64,000 nucleotides of DNA, taken from NCBI RefSeq assembly GCF_007004655.1, contig NZ_ML660092.1:166536-230535 (forward strand), read 5' to 3'. The notes beneath the pieces were generated by a model, which saw only the letters and a list, made by a program, of their open reading frames with translations, had not been told where the DNA came from and made no database searches. Each line of letters begins with the position of its first letter. The first letter of the stretch is position 1. This document shows, piece by piece, positions 9,782 through 18,065 of the stretch. Origin of the DNA: Exilibacterium tricleocarpae (lineage in GTDB: Bacteria > Pseudomonadota > Gammaproteobacteria > Pseudomonadales > Cellvibrionaceae). Both the position numbers and the translations under genes were made by a program.

Positions 9782-10374
9782 CAGACGCGCACAGGTCCTC
9801 ATCGCAGACCCTCTACCTGGCCTCCAAGTCTCCCCGGCGGCGTGAACTTTTGCGCCAGATCGGCGTCCCTTTTCAAATAGTCAGTGTCGATGTGCCGGAA
9901 ATTCACGAGCCGGGCGAAGCGCCTGAGACCTATGTGGCACGCCTCGCTGCGGCCAAGGCTCGCGCCGGTAACCGCGCCGTGACCCTGGGGGCCGACACTA
10001 TCGTCGTGTGTGACGAGCGGGTGTTGGAGAAGCCGGTGGATGAAGCCGACGCGCTGGCCATGCTGATGCAGCTTTCCGGCCGCACCCACCAGGTAATGAG
10101 CGCCGTATCGCTGTATACGCCCGCCCGCCAACTGACCCGGACTTCGGTGACCGAGGTCCGGTTTCGCGTCCTCAGCCGTGCTGAGTGCAGCGCTTACTGG
10201 CGCACCGGTGAACCGCGAGACAAGGCCGGGGGCTACGCCATCCAGGGCTTGGGGGCGATCTTTGTGGCGTCTATCCAGGGCAGTTACAGTGGTGTCGTGG
10301 GGCTGCCGATCGAGCAGACCTGGGCGCTGTTAAAGGCGTTCGGGTTAACTTGGTGGCAGGGTGACGGCGGCTGA
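9778..10374 (+). CDS. maf: Maf-family nucleoside triphosphate pyrophosphatase
   Basis: A 198-residue house-cleaning pyrophosphatase of the YhdE type (dTTP/UTP, also modified pyrimidines). Conserved segments are LASKSPRRRELL (about 13-24), GADTIVVCD (about 75-83) and the C-terminal GGYAIQGLGAIFV loop. The ATG at 9778 overlaps the mreD stop and is preferred to the longer open frame, which only adds sequence shared with mreD. The gene order mreD-maf-rng is the usual one. Confidence 0.95.
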   Translation: MTDAHRSSSQTLYLASKSPRRRELLRQIGVPFQIVSVDVPEIHEPGEAPETYVARLAAAKARAGNRAVTLGADTIVVCDERVLEKPVDEADALAMLMQLSGRTHQVMSAVSLYTPARQLTRTSVTEVRFRVLSRAECSAYWRTGEPRDKAGGYAIQGLGAIFVASIQGSYSGVVGLPIEQTWALLKAFGLTWWQGDGG

Positions 10375-10386
10375 ACGGGCGCATGT

Positions 10387-10422
10387 TGAAAGGAACAAAA
10401 CGGGTGAAAGGAACAAGACGGG
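10387..10422 (+). repeat. Perfect-but-one 18-bp direct duplication before rng
   Basis: Two adjacent copies of TGAAAGGAACAARACGGG (R = A then G) lie in the 52 bases between maf and rng. Each carries an AAAGGA stretch that could pair with 16S rRNA, so the leader has two possible ribosome sites. The second is 12-14 bases from the rng ATG. Confidence 0.85.
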
Positions 10423-10426
10423 CATT

Positions 10427-11905
10427 ATGAGCGAAGAAATACTGGTCAATGTGGCGCCCACGGAAACCCGCGCCGCGCTGGTGGAAAACGGCATGTTGCA
10501 GGAGGTGTATATCGAGCGCACCCAGCGCAAGGGGTTTGTCGGCAACATCTATTTCGGCAAGGTGGTGCGGGTGTTACCGGGTATGCAGGCGGCTTTTGTG
10601 GAAATCGGCCTGGAGCGGGCCGGCTTTATCCACGCCGCCGATATTGCCCCGCTGGATGAAGACGGTATGGAAGACCGCAAAGCCGAGGTGGCGGATATCC
10701 GCCTGCTGGTGCGCGAGGGACAGTCGCTGGTAGTACAGGTGACCAAAGACCCGATCGGCACCAAGGGCGCGCGGCTCACCACCCATTTGTCGGTGTCCGC
10801 CCGCTATCTGGTCTATATGCCCTATACCCGCCATATCGGTATTTCCACCCGCATCGAGGACGAGCAGGAACGGGAGCGGCTGAAGCTGCTGGTGCAGCAG
10901 GCAGTGACCGATTACCAACCCGAGTACAGTGGTGGATTTATCGTACGCACGGTGGCTGAAGGTGTCAGCGAAGATGAATTGCGTGCCGATATTCCCTTTT
11001 TATTCAAGTTGTGGGCGGATCTGGATGCCGCCATCGGGAAAGCCGACAAGCCGATGGTGATTCACGAAGACCTGCCGCTGTTTATGCGCACACTGCGGGA
11101 CCTGGTCAAGCCGCATATCGAAAAGGTGAGAATCGATTCCCGCGAGGCCTACGGTAAAATGTCCGGTTTCGCCCAGCTCTATGCGCCGGAAATTCACGAC
11201 CGCATCGAGCACTACCCCGGCGAGCGGCCGCTGTTCGATCTCTATGGGGTGGAGGATGAAATTCAAAAAGCCCTGGAAATCAAGGTCCAGTTGAAATCCG
11301 GCGGCTATCTGATCATCGAGCAGACGGAGGCCATGTCGACTATCGATGTCAACACCGGTGCCTTCGTCGGGCACCGCAATCTGGAAGAAACCATCTTCAA
11401 GACCAATTTGGAGGCGGCCACCGCCATCGCCCGGCAACTGCGCCTGCGCAATCTCGGCGGCATGATCATTATCGATTTTATCGATATGCGCGACCCCGAG
11501 CACCGGCGCCAGGTGTTGCGCACCCTGGAGAAGATGATGGAGAGAGATCACGCCAAAACCAGCATCACCGGCGTGTCGGAGCTGGGGCTGGTGGAGATGA
11601 CGCGCAAGCGCACCCGCGAATCCCTGTGGCAGGTGATGTGTGAGCCCTGTCCTGTCTGTGGTGGTCGCGGCACGCTGAAATCGTCCGAAACCGTCTGTTA
11701 CGAGGTATTCCGTGAAATATTGCGCGAGGCGCGCACCTACGACAACGAGAAATTTCTGGTGCTGGCCTCGCAGACGGTCATCGACCGGCTGCTCGATGAG
11801 GAATCGGCGAATGTCGCAGATTTGGAAGAATTTATTGGTCGTACCGTCCAATTTCAGGTGGAATCCATTTATAGTCAGGAGCAATACGACATAATTCCCG
11901 TCTAA
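10427..11905 (+). CDS. rng: Ribonuclease G
   Basis: A 492-residue endoribonuclease of the RNase E/G family that finishes the 16S rRNA 5' end and degrades mRNA. An S1-like RNA-binding region lies at about 35-125. The catalytic DNase-I-like part contains STIDVNTGAFVGHRN and IIIDFIDMRDPEH (about 305-350) with metal-binding Asp residues, and the zinc-link is CEPCPVCGGRGT (about 406-417). The ATG at 10427 was chosen because the family starts MSEEILVNVAPTETR. Follows maf; yhdP begins 109 bp later. Confidence 0.97.
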   Translation: MSEEILVNVAPTETRAALVENGMLQEVYIERTQRKGFVGNIYFGKVVRVLPGMQAAFVEIGLERAGFIHAADIAPLDEDGMEDRKAEVADIRLLVREGQSLVVQVTKDPIGTKGARLTTHLSVSARYLVYMPYTRHIGISTRIEDEQERERLKLLVQQAVTDYQPEYSGGFIVRTVAEGVSEDELRADIPFLFKLWADLDAAIGKADKPMVIHEDLPLFMRTLRDLVKPHIEKVRIDSREAYGKMSGFAQLYAPEIHDRIEHYPGERPLFDLYGVEDEIQKALEIKVQLKSGGYLIIEQTEAMSTIDVNTGAFVGHRNLEETIFKTNLEAATAIARQLRLRNLGGMIIIDFIDMRDPEHRRQVLRTLEKMMERDHAKTSITGVSELGLVEMTRKRTRESLWQVMCEPCPVCGGRGTLKSSETVCYEVFREILREARTYDNEKFLVLASQTVIDRLLDEESANVADLEEFIGRTVQFQVESIYSQEQYDIIPV

Positions 11906-12014
11906 GCATTAGCGGTATCCGGTTGCGTGGCTCCCCGGCGGGGGGCGGGTTGGGTTGAACACCCGCCGGGCAGCGGACCGCAGCGACTGGTAACTGGAGT
12001 CTAAAGCCTGAAAT

Positions 12015-15000
12015 ATGCCCAAATATATTCGCATTCTGGTGAAAAACTTTTGGCGTATCTTCGCCGTGATGCTGATTGCGAGTGCGGTGCTGGTGCAGTT
12101 GGGACGGGAGCTGTCGCCGCTGGTGGGTGACTACCGCGACTCCTTTAGTACCTATTTGTCCGAGACGCTGGGTGTCAATGTCACCATCGATGCACTGCAG
12201 GCTCAGTGGAGCGGCCTGACCCCGCAATTGCGCCTGAGCGGCCTGCAGCTCAGCAGCGACGACGACGTCGCCATTCTCTCTATTCGCGAAGCGACCGCCG
12301 AACTGGGATTACTGCGGTCTCTGTGGCAGTGGGAGCTGGCCTGGGGCCAGGTGTCGCTGGCCGACATTGAGGCTTCTTTTATACAGGCGGAGGACGGCGG
12401 CTGGGGTATTGCCGGCCTCGCGCAGACCACTGCCGCCGATACGTCCGCCACCATCGATGACCCATTGGATGTGTTCCTGCTCGGCCGGCATATCGAAATC
12501 CACCGCGCCATGCTGCGATTTGAATTTGTCACCGGTCACGAGACCGAGGTCGAGGTGCCCCATATCCTGCTGGAGAACAGCCGTACCTTCCACCGCCTGA
12601 CGGCGGGGCTCACGCTCGACGGCCGGGCCGATACCGCGCGGCTGGTGCTCGAGGGCCGCGGTGATCCGCGCGATAAAGACAGTTTTCAAGCCCGGGGCTA
12701 CCTGAAACTCCACAGCTTCCCGCTGGAAAAGCCCGTGGCTGCGCTGGCCCGACAGGTCTGGCAAAACCTGCCCGACGGCCAGTGGCGGGAAGGTCATACC
12801 CTGGACCTGGAGATGTGGATCGAAACCGCCGGCGGCGGCGGTTACGATCTGCAGGGGCTGATCAACATCGACGGCGTGCCCTGGGCACCGACATCCTACC
12901 CCGACGGACCGACCGAGCCCGGCCTGGATTTGCCGCAGCACCTATCCAGTGCGGTGACCGGGCGCTGGACCGGCGCCGGTGGCTGGCGCCTGGCCCTGCA
13001 GGATGCCCAACTCGCCTGGCCGGGCAATCGCTCGCCCAATTTTAATCTGGTGGTGAGCGCTGGACCGGACCAGTCGCTTAACGTGCAAACCGATAAGCTG
13101 GTGTTGGCGGACTGGCTGGCCCTGGCGTCGCGCCACGGCTATCTGCGGGGGCGCCTGGCGCAGGTGTTGGAGACGCTCGAGCCCCGCGGCGCGCTGCACC
13201 ACGTGCAACTGCAACTGGACCTCGGCGGTGATGCCACGGATTTCACCTTGAAGGCCAACCTGGGCCAGGTGTCGGTAGCCGCCTGGCAGGGTGCACCGGC
13301 CCTGGAGCAGGTTGACGGCTATATCGAGGCCGGCAAACGCGGCGGTGTGGTGGAGCTGGATGCGCGCCAGGGCTTTTCCATGCACTACCCGACAATTTAT
13401 ACAGAGCCGCTGGCCTACCAGAGTGCCCACGGGCAGGTGGCCTGGCAGTTACGCCCTGAAAACAACAGCATCTACATCAACAGCGGTCCGCTGGCCATGC
13501 GGGGCGACGACGGCCTGGTGAATGGCTATTTTCACATTTACCTGCCCTGGGAAAAGGACACGGCGCCATCGAATATGACGCTGGTGATCGGGCTGCAGAA
13601 CAGCGAAGCCAAATACCATAAAAAATACGTACCCTTTACTGTGGCGGAACCCCTGCGCGAATGGCTCGACCGCAGCCTCGGCAGCGGCCGTATTGAACAG
13701 GGCGGCTTTATCTATCAGGGTTCCCTGGCCAAGGGCAAGGGCGCCGGGCGGGCGCTGCAGCTGTATCTGGATATCAAAGACGCCACCCTGAATTACCACC
13801 CCGACTGGCCGGCGCTGACCGAGGTTGACGCCGTGCTCAATATGAACGATCTCAAGGTCGATGTGGCCGTGCAGGAGGCACGACTTTACGGCAGTCGCCT
13901 CGGCCCGACGCTGGTGGCGGTGGCCCCCAACCCGATGGGGCAGGGCAGCCTGCTCGGCGTCAAGGGCACGGTTGTCGGCGATGCTGCCGACGGTTTGCGG
14001 GTATTGCGCGAGAGCATGATCCGCCGCTACGTTGACGACAGTTTTGACCAGTGGCGCATGCAGGGCGATATGCGTGCGGATATCACCCTGTCGATTCCGC
14101 TGGTGGCGGGGGAGCCCGGCGAGTTGCATCAGGTGCGCGTGGACCTGGCCGATACCGACCTCAGTATGGACGAACTGAAGCTGGGCTTTACCGGCTTGCA
14201 GGGTCGCATCAACTACTCGTCAGTGGATGGCATCAAGGCGCAAAAGGTAAGCGGTGTCCTGTGGGACAAGCCGGTCAGTTTATCCATCGAGAATCCCGCC
14301 AATGCCGACGGCGGTCGCGATACGGTGGTCGATCTGCGCGGTAGTGTGGCCACGGAAACCCTCGCCCACTGGAGCCGGACCCCGGAGCTGTTATTTACCG
14401 AAGGCGATTTACCCTACCTGGCGCGGCTGCGCATACCGCCCCGGGACGCCGATCGGGATTACGACGCCCTGCTGAATGTCAGCTCGAATATGCAGGGCGT
14501 AGCGGTGGACCTGCCGGCGCCCTATGGCAAGCCGGCCGATACTGCCCGCCCGCTGCAGGTGCTGATCCCCATCCGCGACGGCGAGAGTCGCTACGATGTC
14601 CGCTATGGCGAACTGGCCCACGGCCTGTTTTTGGAGTCGGGGGGACGGATTGTCAAAGGCGCGGTGGGACTGGGCAGCAAAGCGGTGTTGCCGGCGGCGG
14701 CCGGTACCCTGGCGCTCACCGGCCGGGCGGGGGAGGTGATCTTCGACGAATGGGCTGAAGTGATTGAGCGCTACCAGGTATATGAAAGCCAGATTGCCGC
14801 GCTGGATCAAGCGGGGGAAGAGGGCGGCGCCAAACAGCAGGCGCAGGCTATCACTACCGAAGTCGATTTACTGATCGGTAACCTGAGGCTGTCCGACCTC
14901 GAACTGGAAGCCCTGCGGGTAAGCGGCAAGAGTCAGACCGATGGCTGGCGCCTGAAACTGGCCAACCAAACGCTGGCCGGCAACCTCGGTTGGTATGGCG

Positions 15001-16067
15001 ATGAGCGGCCGCTGGCGTTGGAGCTGGAATATCTGCGGCTGCCTGCCGCCGAGGACGAGGGTGAGACGCAAAGCGACGCAGAAACAACGCGCAGCGATCC
15101 CCTGGCCGGGTGGAATCTCGACGAGGCGATCGCCGTGGATTTTTCCACCCGGGAATTTTCCATCGGCACCGATGATTACGGCTCCTGGTCTTTTTTACTC
15201 AGGCCCAGAGATAACGGTGTACTGGTGAGTGACCTGCGCGCCTCGGTCAGGGGGGCGGACATCCGCGGTATGCAGGATAACACCGGCGCCCGCCTGTTAT
15301 GGCAACGCCGCGATGGCGGCCACGTCAGCCAGTTCAGCGGGCGTCTTATGGCGGCGGATTTGGGCGCGGTCCTGCAGCAGTGGCAGCAGCCAAAATTGAT
15401 CGAGAGCACCTCTGCGGTGTTCGAGATGGACTTCGAATGGCCCGGTTCGCCGGCGGCTTTGGGTATCAAAGAGTTGTCGGGCAAACTGCGCAGTAAACTG
15501 ACCAAGGGCCGTTTTATCAGCGGCGGCGGCACCGGCAACAATCCATTGTTGCGACTGCTGGGGCTGTTTAACTTCGACACCTGGGCACGACGCCTGAAGC
15601 TCGATTTCTCGGACCTGTTGAAAGACGGCATGGCCTACGATGAAATCAGCAGCGAGATGGAGTTTGATCAGGGCACGGTGTATCTGCTGGAGCCGATGCG
15701 CGTGAAAACCCCGTCGAGCAAACTGCAAATGGCGGGTACTATCGACCTCGATCACGAACAGCTCGATGCCACCCTGGTGGCGACCCTGCCGGTGGGCGGT
15801 AACCTTACTTTGCTGGCGGCTTTTGCGGCGGGGCTGCCCGCCGCCGCCGGGGTTTATGTGGCCAGCAAAATTTTCAAGAAGCAGGTCGATAAGGTGGCGA
15901 GTGTCAGCTACAGCATGAGCGGCGATTGGGGCGATCCGAAATTTCAGTTTGAACGCCTGTTTGACGACAAGGCGGCCAAGCGCGCCGGTGAGGATACCCG
16001 CAAAGAAGCGGAAACCAATGGCCAGACACCGCCGGCGCAAACCGAGCAGCGCGAGGGCAGTTCCTGA
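12015..16067 (+). CDS. yhdP: YhdP-family AsmA-like envelope protein
   Basis: A 1350-residue protein of the YhdP/TIGR02099 family (DUF3971 plus C-terminal AsmA-like part). It has one N-terminal membrane helix (about 12-32) followed by a very long periplasmic region of repeated beta strands, as in proteins thought to form a lipid-conducting bridge between inner and outer membranes. YhdP, TamB and YdbH share phospholipid transport in E. coli. The C-terminus (about 1170-1310) has the conserved GLFNFDTWARRLKLDFSD region. The position between rng and the nitrilase gene is conserved, and its stop abuts the next start. Confidence 0.95.
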   Translation: MPKYIRILVKNFWRIFAVMLIASAVLVQLGRELSPLVGDYRDSFSTYLSETLGVNVTIDALQAQWSGLTPQLRLSGLQLSSDDDVAILSIREATAELGLLRSLWQWELAWGQVSLADIEASFIQAEDGGWGIAGLAQTTAADTSATIDDPLDVFLLGRHIEIHRAMLRFEFVTGHETEVEVPHILLENSRTFHRLTAGLTLDGRADTARLVLEGRGDPRDKDSFQARGYLKLHSFPLEKPVAALARQVWQNLPDGQWREGHTLDLEMWIETAGGGGYDLQGLINIDGVPWAPTSYPDGPTEPGLDLPQHLSSAVTGRWTGAGGWRLALQDAQLAWPGNRSPNFNLVVSAGPDQSLNVQTDKLVLADWLALASRHGYLRGRLAQVLETLEPRGALHHVQLQLDLGGDATDFTLKANLGQVSVAAWQGAPALEQVDGYIEAGKRGGVVELDARQGFSMHYPTIYTEPLAYQSAHGQVAWQLRPENNSIYINSGPLAMRGDDGLVNGYFHIYLPWEKDTAPSNMTLVIGLQNSEAKYHKKYVPFTVAEPLREWLDRSLGSGRIEQGGFIYQGSLAKGKGAGRALQLYLDIKDATLNYHPDWPALTEVDAVLNMNDLKVDVAVQEARLYGSRLGPTLVAVAPNPMGQGSLLGVKGTVVGDAADGLRVLRESMIRRYVDDSFDQWRMQGDMRADITLSIPLVAGEPGELHQVRVDLADTDLSMDELKLGFTGLQGRINYSSVDGIKAQKVSGVLWDKPVSLSIENPANADGGRDTVVDLRGSVATETLAHWSRTPELLFTEGDLPYLARLRIPPRDADRDYDALLNVSSNMQGVAVDLPAPYGKPADTARPLQVLIPIRDGESRYDVRYGELAHGLFLESGGRIVKGAVGLGSKAVLPAAAGTLALTGRAGEVIFDEWAEVIERYQVYESQIAALDQAGEEGGAKQQAQAITTEVDLLIGNLRLSDLELEALRVSGKSQTDGWRLKLANQTLAGNLGWYGDERPLALELEYLRLPAAEDEGETQSDAETTRSDPLAGWNLDEAIAVDFSTREFSIGTDDYGSWSFLLRPRDNGVLVSDLRASVRGADIRGMQDNTGARLLWQRRDGGHVSQFSGRLMAADLGAVLQQWQQPKLIESTSAVFEMDFEWPGSPAALGIKELSGKLRSKLTKGRFISGGGTGNNPLLRLLGLFNFDTWARRLKLDFSDLLKDGMAYDEISSEMEFDQGTVYLLEPMRVKTPSSKLQMAGTIDLDHEQLDATLVATLPVGGNLTLLAAFAAGLPAAAGVYVASKIFKKQVDKVASVSYSMSGDWGDPKFQFERLFDDKAAKRAGEDTRKEAETNGQTPPAQTEQREGSS

Positions 16068-16906
16068 TGCGCATTGCCGCGCTGCAGATGGTCAGTACAC
16101 CGGTGCTGGCGGACAACCTGGCCGTCGCCGAACGGTTGCTTGCCGAAGCGGCAGACGGCGGCGCCGAACTGGCGGTCCTGCCGGAAAACTTCGCCGTGTT
16201 CGGCAAGCGCGACCTGTTGTCGGAGGGCGAAGCGGAGCGCCATAGCACAGGACCGATGCGCACTTACTTGCGCCGGTGCGCGCAACGGTTCGGACTCTGG
16301 TTAGTCGGCGGAACCCTACCTACCGTCGCCCCCCATGCCGGCGTGCAGCCGCCACCACAGCGGGTCTTTGCGGCGAGCTTCGTCATCAATGCGCAGGGCG
16401 AGGAGGTGGGTCGCTACGATAAGGTGCACTTGTTTGATGTCGATGTGAATGATGGCCAGGGCCGCTATCGGGAATCCGACACCTTCGCCCCGGGCAAGCG
16501 GCCGGAGGTGGTGGAGACACCCTGGGGCCGGTTGGGGGTGGCGGTTTGCTACGATCTGCGCTTCCCGGAGTACTTTCGCCTGCTGGTGGATGACGGGGCG
16601 GAGTTGATTGTGGTTCCCTCGGCCTTTACTTATGTGACCGGCAAGGCTCACTGGCAGATACTGATGCAGGCACGCGCTGTTGAAAACCTGTGTTATATGG
16701 CAGGTGCCTGCCAGGGCGGGCAACACGACAGCAAGCGGCGCACCTGGGGCGACTCCATGGTGGTCGATCCCTGGGGTGCCGTGTTGGCCCGTCGGCCCCA
16801 GGGCGAGGGCGTGGTGATCGCCGACATCGATTTTGGTGAAGTGGCCCGCCGGCGCGGCACTATGCCGGTGCACCGCCACCGCCGGTTTTCGATAGCGCCG
16901 CTGTAA
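16067..16906 (+). CDS. Carbon-nitrogen hydrolase (Nit/omega-amidase-like)
   Basis: A 279-residue nitrilase-superfamily enzyme. The catalytic triad is visible as Glu40 (LPENF), Lys119 (YDKVHLFD) and Cys161 (VCYDLRFPE). By family it hydrolyses small amides such as deaminated glutathione (Nit1) or alpha-keto acid omega-amides; the exact substrate cannot be told from sequence. The ATG overlaps the yhdP stop, so the two are co-translated. In Pseudomonas the next gene is tldD. Here it is followed instead by a 570-bp gap and msrB. Confidence 0.92.
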   Translation: MRIAALQMVSTPVLADNLAVAERLLAEAADGGAELAVLPENFAVFGKRDLLSEGEAERHSTGPMRTYLRRCAQRFGLWLVGGTLPTVAPHAGVQPPPQRVFAASFVINAQGEEVGRYDKVHLFDVDVNDGQGRYRESDTFAPGKRPEVVETPWGRLGVAVCYDLRFPEYFRLLVDDGAELIVVPSAFTYVTGKAHWQILMQARAVENLCYMAGACQGGQHDSKRRTWGDSMVVDPWGAVLARRPQGEGVVIADIDFGEVARRRGTMPVHRHRRFSIAPL

Positions 16907-16927
16907 TCGCAGCGGCGGGGAATTTAT
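16897..16927 (+). terminator. Candidate terminator of the mre-yhdP-nit unit
   Basis: Stem GCCGCTG / CAGCGGC (16897-16903 with 16910-16916) spans the stop codon and is followed by GGGG and an AT-rich AATTTATTTT tail. The hairpin is clear but the tail is not a pure T-run, so efficiency is uncertain. Confidence 0.4.
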
Positions 16928-17038
16928 TTTCTCCTGCAGTCTCTAAATGTTTTAGTGAGTGACGCTTAAGCGCGAGAGCGCTAACTGAGCGGTCTGGCCC
17001 GAATGGCACTTACTTAAGCTAATATATGCTAATTGACC

Positions 17039-17150
17039 GGTCTGGCTCTGGTTGAGGCCTTCAGAAACACGCCGTAAACTCGTCCCTGAGGGCTTCGCGA
17101 CAGCATCCCTGCTGTCGAGAGTTTCTGAAGGCCTCAACCAGAGCCAGACC
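17039..17150. repeat. Perfect 30-bp inverted repeat with nested hairpin
   Basis: The left arm 17039-17068 and right arm 17121-17150 are exact reverse complements over 30 bases (begin GGTCTGGCTCTGG, end CCAGAGCCAGACC). The 52-base interior holds a second hairpin, CGACAGCA-TCCC-TGCTGTCG (17097-17116). The whole 112-bp unit could fold into one long stem. It encodes no protein and has no T-tract. It resembles a small palindromic intergenic element (REP/MITE-like), but no second copy occurs in this window. Confidence 0.85.
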
Positions 17151-17173
17151 TCCCTTCAGCACGCTTAATCGAG

Positions 17174-17233
17174 GTCGATGTAGTTGTCGATGTAGTTGTC
17201 GATTTAGTTGTCGATTTAGTTGTCGATTTAGTT
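17174..17233 (+). repeat. 12-bp tandem repeat, five units, upstream of msrB
   Basis: Five consecutive 12-base units: two GTCGATGTAGTT then three GTCGATTTAGTT. They lie in the 570-bp non-coding stretch 16907-17476, beside the 30-bp inverted repeat. Beyond these repeats and the nit terminator, I see nothing else in that stretch. Confidence 0.9.
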
Positions 17234-17476
17234 GCGGCGGCAATCGGTAGACTGATGCAAATACGCTCAAGGAAGTGCCAGTCCGGTCTGGCAGGCGAGT
17301 GGGCCTTCAGATTGGGTGGGGATGGATAACGGGGGGCAAACGGCCTTGAGCAAGTGCCGTGAGACTCTGTGGTTTACATTGTATTGTTCAGCGTGTTTTG
17401 TGCAGGTTGTATGGCTCAGTCTGCAGGGTTTGAGGTTTTACCGCAGAGGCTGCGGGCTGTATTGGAAACTAGTGTT

Positions 17477-18010
17477 ATGATGATCCGTTTTTTCAAAATA
17501 TTGTTGTTAATTGCCGTAATCGGAGGGGTAAGTGCCTGCACTCACGATCTGCAGGCGTCGGAAGCGGAGACTGTGCTGAGCCCCGCTGCCGCCAAACAGC
17601 TTATCGCGACCGGTCAGGACCTCGACACGATTCCCAAGCAGACCTGGCAGCAATTGCTGACCAAGGAGCAGTACCGCATTTTGTGGAAGAAGGGTACCGA
17701 GCGGGCGTTTACCGGCTCGCTTTTGAACAACAAAGTCAAAGGCACTTATGTGACAGCCGGCTGCCGGATTCCCGTGTTCCGCTCCGAGCACAAGTTTAAA
17801 TCGGGCACCGGTTGGCCCAGTTTTTGGGAGGTGTTGGATAAGGACAATGTGATTTTGGAGAAAGACTTCAGTTGGGGTATGCGCCGGACTGAAGTGTTGT
17901 CCAAATGCGGCGAACACCTGGGGCATGTCTTTGAAGATGGACCCGCGCCCACCGGGCTGCGTTACTGCATCAACTCGGCGGCGCTGTTGTTTGTACCCGA
18001 TGAACAGTAA
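17477..18010 (+). CDS. msrB: Lipoprotein methionine sulfoxide reductase B
   Basis: A 177-residue MsrB that reduces methionine-R-sulfoxide in proteins. From the ATG at 17477 the N-terminus is a lipoprotein signal with lipobox GVSAC (Cys21), placing it in the envelope. The fold motifs [11 protein letters not shown] and [20 protein letters not shown] are present, with catalytic Cys164 in RYCIN. The two zinc CxxC pairs of classical MsrB are each reduced to one Cys (YVTAGC and LSKCGEH), so this is a zinc-free type. The frame remains open upstream to 17369, but that part lacks family similarity. It converges with the LRR gene. Confidence 0.9.
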   Translation: MMIRFFKILLLIAVIGGVSACTHDLQASEAETVLSPAAAKQLIATGQDLDTIPKQTWQQLLTKEQYRILWKKGTERAFTGSLLNNKVKGTYVTAGCRIPVFRSEHKFKSGTGWPSFWEVLDKDNVILEKDFSWGMRRTEVLSKCGEHLGHVFEDGPAPTGLRYCINSAALLFVPDEQ

Positions 18011-18025
18011 CCTGTGTTGCAACAG

Positions 18026-18057
18026 CCCCACCCCTGACCGGATGGTCCGGGGTGGGA
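18026..18057. terminator. Convergent hairpin between msrB and the LRR gene
   Basis: Stem CCCACCCC (18027-18034) pairs with GGGGTGGG (18049-18056), with an inner GACC-GGAT-GGTC stem. It lies in the 55-bp gap between two converging genes, so it could stop transcription from either side. There is no strong T-run. Confidence 0.5.
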
Positions 18058-18065
18058 TGGCAAGC

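Noticed and set aside
16952..17137. A 61-codon minus-strand frame over the 30-bp inverted repeat
   Set aside because: The frame is generated by the palindrome itself; no ribosome site or family.
17039..17150. Inverted repeat considered as an insertion sequence
   Set aside because: Only 52 bases lie between the arms, so there is no room for a transposase, and no target duplication was visible.
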